In this document: piece by piece, positions 25,092-32,272 of the stretch | Layout: every line of letters begins with the position of its first letter | Numbering within the stretch: the stretch's first letter is position 1 | Assembly (NCBI RefSeq): GCF_016863295.1 | Contig: NZ_BOOP01000004.1 | Coordinates: 62,001-126,000, forward strand | Direction of reading: 5' to 3' | Source of the DNA: Planotetraspora phitsanulokensis | Lineage (GTDB): Bacteria; Actinomycetota; Actinomycetes; Streptosporangiales; Streptosporangiaceae | DNA: 64,000 bases | Notes under the pieces: generated by a model | Told to the model about the DNA's origin: nothing | Database searches by the model: none | What the model saw: the letters and a program-made list of their open reading frames with translations, nothing else | Translations under genes and position numbers: made by a program

Positions 25092-26111
25092 ATGTTCGAT
25101 CTCCTGGTCGTGGGCGACGCGAACCCCGATGTGATCCTCTCCGGCGCGCCCCGGCGTCCCGCGTACGGCCAGCGAGAAGAACTCGTCGACACCGGGGTCC
25201 TCACCGTCGGCGGCTCCGGCGCGATCATGGCGTGCGGGGCGGCGCGTCTCGGTCTGCGCACGGCGTTCGTGGGCCGGGTCGGTGACGACGAGGCGGGCCG
25301 CTTCATGCTGACCTCGCTGGAGGCACGGGGGGTGGACGTGTCGGCCTGCGTCGTGGACCCCGCACTGCCGACGGCGCTGACGGTCGTCCTGGTCGACGGG
25401 GGCGGAGCCGCGCATCGCGAGGCGGGCAAGGAGCCGACCGGGGCGGGTCTGGACCGGGCCATCCTGACCGCTCCCGGCTGCCTGCCGTTCCTGTCCGGGA
25501 CGGACGTCCCCCGCACCCTGCTCGCCTCGGCCCGTCACGTGCACGCGGCGTCGTTCTTCCTCCAGCCGCGCCTGGCCGCGGACCTGCCGTCCCTCTTCTC
25601 CGCCGCCCGGTCTCACGGGGCGACCACGTCGCTCGACACCAACGACGACCCGGAGGGCAGGTGGGAGGGGCTGGCGGAGGTCCTCGCCGTGACCGACGTG
25701 CTGCTGCCCAACGAGGCCGAAGTGCTGGCGATCACCGGCGCCGGGGGCACACCGTCCGGCCCCTCGCCGCACGGCTCCCCTGCCGGCTCCCCCGTCGAGG
25801 AGGCCGCGCGTGAACTGGCCGCGCGGGGGGTGCTTCCCGTCGTCAAGCTCGGACGGGACGGCGTGCTCGCGTGGACGGACGCGGGAGCCGTACACGCCCC
25901 TGCCATGGAGGTCGACCCGGTCGACACGGTGGGGGCGGGCGACAGCCTCGACGCCGGGTTCGTCGCGGCACGACTGCGCGGGTTGCCGCTGGACGCCGCG
26001 CTGCGGATCGCCGCGGCCTGCGGCTCGCTGTCGACCCGGGCGGCGGGTGGCACCTCGGCCCAGGCGACCTGGGACGAGGCGGTGAGTGCCGCCTCCGTTC
26101 CCTCGCCGTAG
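25092..26111 (+). CDS. PfkB-family sugar kinase
   Basis: A 339-residue ribokinase-type kinase. It shows FDLLVVGDANPDVIL at the N-terminus, GGSGAIMACGAARLG (sugar-site glycines), LGRDGVLAW and DTVGAGDSLDAGF with the catalytic Asp. It is longer than many relatives because of a Gly/Ser/Pro-rich insertion around residues 220-235. As the divergent neighbour of the GH114 operon it is a candidate for phosphorylating the released galactosamine or galactose-type sugar, feeding the SIS enzyme at 5741. That link is inference. It starts at ATG 25092; longer frames would include the operator. Confidence 0.8.
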   Translation: MFDLLVVGDANPDVILSGAPRRPAYGQREELVDTGVLTVGGSGAIMACGAARLGLRTAFVGRVGDDEAGRFMLTSLEARGVDVSACVVDPALPTALTVVLVDGGGAAHREAGKEPTGAGLDRAILTAPGCLPFLSGTDVPRTLLASARHVHAASFFLQPRLAADLPSLFSAARSHGATTSLDTNDDPEGRWEGLAEVLAVTDVLLPNEAEVLAITGAGGTPSGPSPHGSPAGSPVEEAARELAARGVLPVVKLGRDGVLAWTDAGAVHAPAMEVDPVDTVGAGDSLDAGFVAARLRGLPLDAALRIAAACGSLSTRAAGGTSAQATWDEAVSAASVPSP

Positions 26112-26204
26112 TCCGGGCGGCGAAAAGCCGGTCCGATCACCCGCGGTCGCCGGTCTGGACGGCCGCCTTCCCTCCTCCGGCGCGTCGTTACTCTGCAACC
26201 TTGA

Positions 26205-26229
26205 ATATCATGTCTGCCGATATATCATG
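26205..26229. promoter_or_regulatory. Direct repeat ATATCATG, putative PadR operator
   Basis: ATATCATG occurs at 26205-26212 and 26222-26229, just upstream of the PadR gene start at 26235. PadR regulators often bind ATAT-containing sites overlapping their own promoter. Confidence 0.5.
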
Positions 26230-26234
26230 GACGC

Positions 26235-26573
26235 ATGACACCGCGGGCGATGACAGAACCCGCGTTCCTCGTCCTCACCGCACTGGTCGACGAGCCGCGG
26301 CACGGTTACGGCATCGCGCAGGAGGTCGAGCGGATCTCCGGCGGCCGGGTCCAGTTGAAGATCGGCACCTTGTACGGCGTGCTCGACCGGCTCACGGCCG
26401 ACGCGTTCGTCGAGCCCGACCGGGAGGAGGTGTGGCAGGGACGGCTGCGCCGCTACTACCGGCTGACCGACGAGGGGGCGCGGGCCCTGGAGGAGGAGGC
26501 CGTTCGGCTGGCCGACAACGCGCGCCGCGCCGTCGAACGGCTGCGCCTCAGACAGGCGGAAGGTCTGACATGA
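26235..26573 (+). CDS. PadR-family transcriptional regulator
   Basis: A 112-residue winged-helix protein with the PadR hallmarks ALVDEPRHGYGIAQEVERISGG and LYGVLDRLTADAFVEPD, followed by RRYYRLTDEGARAL. It overlaps the following membrane-protein gene by ATGA. Such pairs commonly have the regulator controlling its own operon. Confidence 0.85.
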   Translation: MTPRAMTEPAFLVLTALVDEPRHGYGIAQEVERISGGRVQLKIGTLYGVLDRLTADAFVEPDREEVWQGRLRRYYRLTDEGARALEEEAVRLADNARRAVERLRLRQAEGLT

Positions 26574-27652
26574 GCGTCCTCGAGGACAGCTACCGGTGGG
26601 TGCTGCGACTGCTGCCCGCGCCCTACCGCGCCGAGCGCGAGGAGGAGATGGTCTCGGCCTTCCTCGAAGGCGCCCAGCACGGAGAGGCGGGTCTCGACGA
26701 CCAGCGCCCGCGCTGGATGGAGATCGCCAGCGTGGCCGCGCTCGCGGTGCGACTGCGAGTCGGGGGCCCGGGGGCGCCGCCGAGGTCGTTCCTCTGGGGA
26801 GAGGCGGTCCGCCGGGTTGCTCTGCTGGGCCTCGTCTTCTGGACGATGATCGGCTTCCTGTCCGCCGCGCAGGCGCTGATCGCGTACGGCATCCTCGCCG
26901 ACGCTCTGCCCGACGACGTGATCATGGGAATCGGCTACGCCGGGTCGCCTGATCGCCTGCGGCACGTGCTGGCGGATCTCGTGCCGCTGATGTGGGCGGG
27001 GAGCCTCGGCGCGCTCGTTCTCGGCCGCCCCCGCATGGCCAAGGCGGTGGCCGTGGCCGCACTGGTCCTGCCGCACATGCTGGTTCCCCCCGTGTTCCCC
27101 GGCGGGTGGGAGATCGTGGCCCGCTGGGCCTGCATGGTGCTGCCGGCCGCGGTGACGGTGCCGGCGTTGGTCATCGGATTCCACCGCGACGCACCGCCGC
27201 CGCCCCTGCCTCGGGGGCAGGCCCTGCGCATGGTCGCGCTTCCGGCCGTTCCCGGCATCCTGCTCTCCCTGGTCGTCACCGCGCTCAGTTCGCTCTCCAG
27301 AGCCGATACCGTCCCGGTGACGCTTCTGGTACAGGCATCACTGTGGGTCGACGTCCCCGGTCTCGCGTGCGTTTCGCTGCTCATCGTGACGGTGTGGTGT
27401 CTGGCCCGGCGCCGAACGTCGGGGCCGACGGCGTTGGCCGCGGCGATTCTGACCGTGCCCGCGGTTCTCTCCCGGGCGGCCACGCTGCACCCCGGTGCGG
27501 CCGATTCCATCACCGAGACGATCAACCTCGTCGGAGGGCTGCAAATCGCTCTGCTACTGGCAGGCGGAATCACGCTCGTCGCCTTGAGCACACAGGCGCT
27601 GCGAACAGTGGTGGACGGCGACCTCACCGGGATTCGCGGGCAGCACGGATAG
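26570..27652 (+). CDS. PadR-linked integral membrane protein
   Basis: A 360-residue protein. The soluble N-terminal part (residues 1-75) opens with a RWVLRLLPAPYRAEREEEM motif seen in PadR-associated membrane proteins. About eight hydrophobic helices follow. The specific function is unknown; membrane stress sensing or remodelling is typical speculation for this pair. The only upstream signal is the PadR gene it overlaps. Confidence 0.75.
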   Translation: MSVLEDSYRWVLRLLPAPYRAEREEEMVSAFLEGAQHGEAGLDDQRPRWMEIASVAALAVRLRVGGPGAPPRSFLWGEAVRRVALLGLVFWTMIGFLSAAQALIAYGILADALPDDVIMGIGYAGSPDRLRHVLADLVPLMWAGSLGALVLGRPRMAKAVAVAALVLPHMLVPPVFPGGWEIVARWACMVLPAAVTVPALVIGFHRDAPPPPLPRGQALRMVALPAVPGILLSLVVTALSSLSRADTVPVTLLVQASLWVDVPGLACVSLLIVTVWCLARRRTSGPTALAAAILTVPAVLSRAATLHPGAADSITETINLVGGLQIALLLAGGITLVALSTQALRTVVDGDLTGIRGQHG

Positions 27653-27702
27653 CGACGCGTGAACCGGCGCCGCCGTTTCCGCGCCCTCCCGCGCATGCCG
27701 AA

Positions 27703-27728
27703 GCCCCGCGCCGGATGCGGCGCGGGGC
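27703..27728. terminator. Bidirectional terminator hairpin
   Basis: GCCCCGCGCCG (27703-27713) and CGGCGCGGGGC (27718-27728) form an 11-bp stem with loop GATG. It lies between the convergent membrane-protein and small secreted protein genes and can serve both. Confidence 0.8.
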
Positions 27729-27750
27729 CTCCGCCGGAAGGGGTCCCGTC

Positions 27751-28098
27751 CTAGTCGAACGCCTTGGCCGTGGAGTCGTCGTCCTGCCTCTGCCACGGGT
27801 TGGCCTTGGTGTCGGCGGTCTGGAACGGCGACACGACGAGCGTGAAGTCGCGCATCAGGTGCTGGTTCTGATGCTGGCGCTGGTGCTCCTGCTGCCACTG
27901 CCGGTTGTGGTTCCGGTTGTGGTTGCGGTTGTGGCCACCCCGGCCCCAGCCGCATCCACCGCCGCCGCATCCACCGCCGCCCATGACGGTCGAGGCGTTC
28001 GCGGCGCTGGTGGTGACGGCCGCACCGAGGGCGACGGCCCCGCCGGTGAGTGCGGTGCTGATGGCGAGGGCGCCGACGAGGCTCTTGAAGTTGGGCAT
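27751..28098 (-). CDS. Small secreted Gly- and His/Asn/Arg-rich protein
   Basis: A 115-residue protein with a signal peptide (KSLVGALAISTALTGGAVALGAA, cleavage near ANA at about residue 35). A low-complexity region GGGGCGGGGCGWG follows, then repeated HNRNHNRN and Gln/His-rich runs, then an acidic C-terminus. Two Cys and the His cluster could bind metal. I recognise no family. ATG 28098 is preceded by AGGGAG. It borders a strikingly AT-rich gap. Confidence 0.65.
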   Translation of the reverse strand: MPNFKSLVGALAISTALTGGAVALGAAVTTSAANASTVMGGGGCGGGGCGWGRGGHNRNHNRNHNRQWQQEHQRQHQNQHLMRDFTLVVSPFQTADTKANPWQRQDDDSTAKAFD

Positions 28099-28634
28099 TT
28101 CATTCTCCCTTTAGGACTGTCGCCCTTATATGCATGCTCTGACGTTTTCCAAACGAAGTGGAAAATGTCGCTATTTGCGACCTTCGATAGGTCCTGCCTG
28201 CAATGACTATTTTCCTCCCTATCTGACCAAGCAAACGATGAACATCGCCTTTTGTCGCACACTTATCTCTTTATTGACACTGTTGGCCCTATAAAGATCT
28301 ATTTGATCTGAAATGTCATTTATATCCGATTTCAATATGTCCCTTATGAGCGATATGCATGCTTTTGTAGTGAAGGGACCGAGGTCATTCAGCCGTGATG
28401 GATCGACGAGGCGGCGGGCCGGCCGGGGCATCTGTTCTCGTCTGGACGCCGGCACGACGGCGGAGACGGCCCCGGCGTACACGCCGGCTGGATACGGTCC
28501 CGATGTCGGCCCGCGCCGGAGACCTGCCGCGAATTCGTGCGAACTTTCCGCGGCCTGCGGGAGATAAGCGGCTGAACCATCCCCGACCGAGACGAGGCCG
28601 CCATGACGAAAGAGCCCTGCCGGTGCCGACTGAG
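28099..28634. other. AT-rich intergenic stretch without a supported gene
   Basis: From about 28100 to 28390 the GC content falls far below the rest of the window (for example TCTTTATTGAC, TTTATATCC). A 7-bp hairpin TTTTCCA/TGGAAAA lies at 28145-28165. The stretch probably contains the promoters of the secreted protein and the sigma factor. From 28395 the sigma-factor frame stays open, so a longer sigma protein cannot be excluded, but that part looks non-coding. Confidence 0.5.
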
Positions 28635-29231
28635 ATGACGGGCGCCCTCGCGGCCGCGTCGTCCGCCGCGGACGACGCCGAGCTGATCATGGCGTCCCTC
28701 ACCGACTCCGAGCGTTTCGCCGCCATCTTCGACCGGCACGCGGAACCGATTCACCACTACGTCGCCCGGCGAGTGGGGACGGATGCTGCCGACGACATCG
28801 TCGCCGAGACCTTCCTGACCGCCTTCCGCAGGCGGTCGTCCTACGACCCGGCGCGTCCCGATGCCCGCCCGTGGTTGTACGGCATCGCCACCACGCTCGT
28901 CGCCCGGCATCGCCGTTCGGAGGTGCGGTACCTGCGGGCGCTGAGCCGTACGGGCGTGGACCCGTTGCCGGAGTCGCCGGCGGACGGCGTCGTCGAGCGG
29001 ATCACCGCACAGGACCACATGCGCAGGCTGGCGGGGGCGCTGGCGACGCTGGGACGCGGTGACCGGGACACCCTGCTGCTCGTGGTGTGGGGCGAGCTGA
29101 CCTATGAGGAGGCGGCGCGGGCCCTCGGCATCCCTGTCGGGACGGTCCGGTCGCGCCTCAACCGCGCACGCCGCAAATTACGCGAGCGACTCGGCGGAGT
29201 CGACCCGATGAAGGAGGCCCACGATGGATGA
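28635..29231 (+). CDS. ECF-type RNA polymerase sigma factor
   Basis: About 198 residues. Region 2 is visible as FDRHAEPIHHYVARRVGTDAADDIVAETFLTAFRR and region 4 as LGRGDRDTLLLVVWGELTYEEAARALGIPVGTVRSRLNRAR. No ZAS anti-sigma gene follows; instead the next gene (8-bp overlap) encodes a CU044_5270 membrane protein, as in many Streptosporangiales ECF loci. The start is uncertain: ATG 28635, ATG 28689 or GTG 28623, none with a strong ribosome site. Confidence 0.8.
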   Translation: MTGALAAASSAADDAELIMASLTDSERFAAIFDRHAEPIHHYVARRVGTDAADDIVAETFLTAFRRRSSYDPARPDARPWLYGIATTLVARHRRSEVRYLRALSRTGVDPLPESPADGVVERITAQDHMRRLAGALATLGRGDRDTLLLVVWGELTYEEAARALGIPVGTVRSRLNRARRKLRERLGGVDPMKEAHDG

Positions 29232-30264
29232 GCTGGACCTGCTCGCCGAGCTGCGCGGGGACACGCCTCGCATCAGCACGGGCGCGGCGAGGGCCGCCCG
29301 GGCACGGCTGATCGAGGCGATGGCGGCTCCCGAGCGCCCGCCTCGGTGGGTCGGGCCCGCCGTCTGGCGGACGGGACTCGTCGCGGCCTTCGCCGTCGCG
29401 ATCGTCATCGGGACTGTCTTCTTCGAAGGAGACACCCCGGCACCCGGGCGTGGCCCAGGCCTCACCGGCGTGCTGCCGATCGCGCAACCCGCCGTGGCTG
29501 CTGTGGCGGAGCGGGCTCGTACCGTCGCCGGCAGAGGACCCGCCGACCGCCTGGAGCCGACCGCCTGGGTGTACGTGGAGACCCTGCAGAGAGAGAGTCA
29601 GTCGCACGAGATGTCGACGTTGTCGGACTGGTACACCCTCGACGGCCTGCACTCCGCGGGCGTGGACGACAGAGGCCGCCTCAATGTGTTCCATGCCGAA
29701 CCCCTCCGGGACGTGCCGTCGCAGGCCTTCCTCCTCGACGCGCCGGACGACGCGGAGGGCATGGCCCGGCACGTCTACGCGGAGGTGGATCGGATCATCC
29801 GGGGCGAACGCGACCACACCATCCGACTGGCGCGCGTCGACACCTCGCGGGGGCGGGACGTCGCGGCGTTCACCCTGGTCCAGACGGTGCTGAAATACTT
29901 CTACGCAACGCCGCGACAGCAGGCGGCCCTCTATGGCGCGCTCGCGTACATCCCCGGGGTGGAGGTCGTCGACGACGTCGCGGACGCGGCCGGACGGCAC
30001 GGCCAGGCGTTCGGCATCACCGACAGCCAGTCGGTCCGGTCGGAGATCATCCTCGACAAGCGGACCTACCGGTATCTGGGCACCCGCGCGATCTTCACGA
30101 AGGACTGGACCGAACCGTCGTATCCACCCGACATCTCACCGGACTCCGACCCGGCCCACCCGCTCCACTTCCCCAAGGGCACGGTCATCGAACTGACCGC
30201 CAAGGTGGCCTCCGGCATCGTCGGCGGCCCGGGGGAACGCGACGAACGCGGGCAACGCCCCTAG
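29224..30264 (+). CDS. CU044_5270-family protein, sigma-factor partner
   Basis: A 346-residue protein. The cytoplasmic N-terminus of about 45 residues (DELDLLAELRGDTPRIS) precedes one transmembrane helix (TGLVAAFAVAIVIGTVFF, about residues 50-70) and a large extracellular domain. The layout fits an anti-sigma or sensor protein for the overlapping ECF gene, although no zinc motif is seen. The function is not experimentally known to me. Confidence 0.75.
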   Translation: MDELDLLAELRGDTPRISTGAARAARARLIEAMAAPERPPRWVGPAVWRTGLVAAFAVAIVIGTVFFEGDTPAPGRGPGLTGVLPIAQPAVAAVAERARTVAGRGPADRLEPTAWVYVETLQRESQSHEMSTLSDWYTLDGLHSAGVDDRGRLNVFHAEPLRDVPSQAFLLDAPDDAEGMARHVYAEVDRIIRGERDHTIRLARVDTSRGRDVAAFTLVQTVLKYFYATPRQQAALYGALAYIPGVEVVDDVADAAGRHGQAFGITDSQSVRSEIILDKRTYRYLGTRAIFTKDWTEPSYPPDISPDSDPAHPLHFPKGTVIELTAKVASGIVGGPGERDERGQRP

Positions 30265-30285
30265 CTAGCCGATCGACGGCCGGTC

Positions 30286-30313
30286 GATGAGCGGGCCCGC
30301 CGGCCCGCTCATC
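30286..30313. terminator. Strong hairpin terminator between convergent genes
   Basis: GATGAGCGGGC (30286-30296) pairs with GCCCGCTCATC (30303-30313) across a 6-nt loop CCGCCG. It lies between the CU044_5270 gene and the convergent SDR gene, and serves both directions. Confidence 0.8.
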
Positions 30314-30326
30314 GTTCCGGAGCCCG

Positions 30327-31016
30327 TCAGGCCGAGGCCGTCAAGGGCGCGGAGAGGTTCTGCTTGACGAGCCGGGTGGGTTCGTCGGCGATGATCTCGA
30401 CGGCTCCGTCGGCGATCCCGTCGAGGGCGGCGGCGGCGACCACGGCCGGGTCCGTCTTGTTCTCCGGTGCGACGTAGGAGGCCATGTCGGTGTCCATGTA
30501 GCCGACGTGCAGGGCGGCGACCTGGATGCCCCGGGGGGTCAGCTGCTGCCGGATCACGTTGGTCATCGCCCACGCCGCGGCCTTCCCCGCGGAGTAGGCG
30601 CCGTAGTCCACCGGGTGGGCCCACGAGAGGATGGACAACACGTTGAGGATCGCACCGCCCCCGTTGGACTCGATGACCGGCGCGAACGCCCGCGCCACGG
30701 CGAGGGTGCCGAAGTAGTGCGTCTCCATCTCCAGCCGGATCCGGTCGAAATCACCGTCGATCAACGGCGTGTGCGTGGAGATTCCCCCGTTGTTGATCAG
30801 CAGGGTCACGTCGGTCGCGATCCGCGCTGCCTCAGCCACCGACTCCGGCTCGGTGAGGTCCAGCCGCAGCGGCACCGCCCCTGGCACGTCGACCGTCTCG
30901 GGCCTGCGCGCGGCGGCGTACACCTTCGCGCCACGGTCGATCAGCTGGGTGACGAACTGACGGCCGAGCCCGCGGTTGCCGCCGGTCACGATCGCCACAG
31001 AATTCTCGATCTTCAT
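30327..31016 (-). CDS. Short-chain dehydrogenase/reductase
   Basis: A 229-residue SDR with TGGNRGLG near residue 11, NNGG (variant of NNAG), and the Tyr-Lys pair in YSAGKAA. NADP(H) preference is suggested by AAARRPE. It starts at ATG 31016 after AAGGGA. It is divergent from an HxlR regulator at 31182, which is the likely controller. Confidence 0.8.
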   Translation of the reverse strand: MKIENSVAIVTGGNRGLGRQFVTQLIDRGAKVYAAARRPETVDVPGAVPLRLDLTEPESVAEAARIATDVTLLINNGGISTHTPLIDGDFDRIRLEMETHYFGTLAVARAFAPVIESNGGGAILNVLSILSWAHPVDYGAYSAGKAAAWAMTNVIRQQLTPRGIQVAALHVGYMDTDMASYVAPENKTDPAVVAAAALDGIADGAVEIIADEPTRLVKQNLSAPLTASA

Positions 31017-31181
31017 CGCGTTCCCTTTCACAGTGCGGCGAGGATCGCCTGTAGGCGATCGGCCGACGCATACGAAATTTCAAGGTGACCGGTCGTCTCA
31101 AACAGCTTGACCGGCTAGGTCCGAAATCCAAAGCTAGCCGCCCTTGCTTGGATAAATCAAGTCAGGGGGTACGGTGGTGGA

Positions 31182-31646
31182 GTGAGAAGGACCACCCGTC
31201 ACGCCATGCTCGACTCCGCGTGCTCGATCCAGCGCAGCCTGGACGTCATCGGCGACCCCTGGACGGTCCTCGTCCTGCGCGAGGCCTTCATGGGGGTCAC
31301 GAGGTTCGGCGACTTCGCGACCGCCCTCGGAATCTCGACCGATCTGCTCTCCGACCGCCTGACGACGCTGGTCGAGGCCGGTGTCATGGAAAGGCGGCCC
31401 TACGCCGAGCCGGGCAGGCGCTCGCGGTACGACTACCACCTCACCTCCATGGGCGAGGAGTTGCGCCTCGTGCTCGGCGCGCTGCAGCAGTGGGGTGACC
31501 GCCACCGTCTCGACGACGACTCTCCGTCCGTGGAACGTCGCAGCCGCACCACCGGCGGGCGTCTCGCTGTCGCGTTCGTCGACGAGTCGGGCGGCGCGGT
31601 CGAGCTGGAGGACGTCGCCTTCGTCTCCGTGCCCGATCCGGCCTGA
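31182..31646 (+). CDS. HxlR-family transcriptional regulator
   Basis: A 154-residue winged-helix protein with HxlR features: CSIQRSLDVIGDPWTVLVLREAF, TRFGDFATALGISTDLLSDRLTTLVEAG and RSRYDYHLT. HxlR proteins often sense reactive electrophiles. It starts at GTG 31182. The dyad CTTGGATAAATCAAG about 25 nt upstream is a candidate operator. It is divergent from the SDR. Confidence 0.8.
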   Translation: MRRTTRHAMLDSACSIQRSLDVIGDPWTVLVLREAFMGVTRFGDFATALGISTDLLSDRLTTLVEAGVMERRPYAEPGRRSRYDYHLTSMGEELRLVLGALQQWGDRHRLDDDSPSVERRSRTTGGRLAVAFVDESGGAVELEDVAFVSVPDPA

Positions 31647-31660
31647 CCGGGCTCCCCCAC

Positions 31661-32209
31661 TCACTCCAGGTCGACTTCGACCTCCACGCCGACCGGATCG
31701 GCCAGCCGCAGCGCGCCGAAGAACGCGCTGTACGGCTTGACGCCGTACTCCGACTGCACGACCGTGCCCGTCGCCCGGTGACGACCGTCTTCCGTCCGGG
31801 TGACCTGAAGCCGGAACGGGCGTTCCACGCCGCGCACGGACAGGGTGCCCTCGACGACGCCCTCATCGGGGCCCGTGACGGTGATCGCGCTGGAGACGAA
31901 CCTCGCCTCCGGGTACCGCTCGGCGTCCAGCAGCTTCCCGGCGGTCTGCGCGATCTCCCGCTTGTCCCCGTCCGTGAGGGGAACGGCGCCTCCCTCGCCC
32001 TCCAGGACCCGCAGAGATCCCATCTCGGCCGTGACGGTCACCGAGCTCGCGGGGAGGTCGTCCTCCTCGAAGTAGACCTCGCCCGCCCATCGCACCACCT
32101 CGATGGTGAGGTCGTGCCCCATCCGCCCGGCGAAGCCCTGCCTCGAGGTCTTCAGGATCAGCGTGCCGCAGCCGGGGCCGATCCGATGATGTCGTCCTGG
32201 TACCGCCAT
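31661..32209 (-). CDS. YceI-family protein
   Basis: A 182-residue lipocalin-like YceI protein. The visible core is LILKTSRQGFAGRMGHDLTIEV, VTVTAEMGSLRVLEG, RYPEARFVSSAI and GTLSVRGVERPF. No signal peptide is apparent. The family binds isoprenoid-type hydrophobic molecules; the role here is unknown. It is convergent with the HxlR gene. Confidence 0.8.
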   Translation of the reverse strand: MAVPGRHHRIGPGCGTLILKTSRQGFAGRMGHDLTIEVVRWAGEVYFEEDDLPASSVTVTAEMGSLRVLEGEGGAVPLTDGDKREIAQTAGKLLDAERYPEARFVSSAITVTGPDEGVVEGTLSVRGVERPFRLQVTRTEDGRHRATGTVVQSEYGVKPYSAFFGALRLADPVGVEVEVDLE

Positions 32210-32272
32210 ACACGCACCGTAGGGCGGCGGACACGCGACGCAAAGGATCCGCGCCGTCCGACCGGCCCGCCG

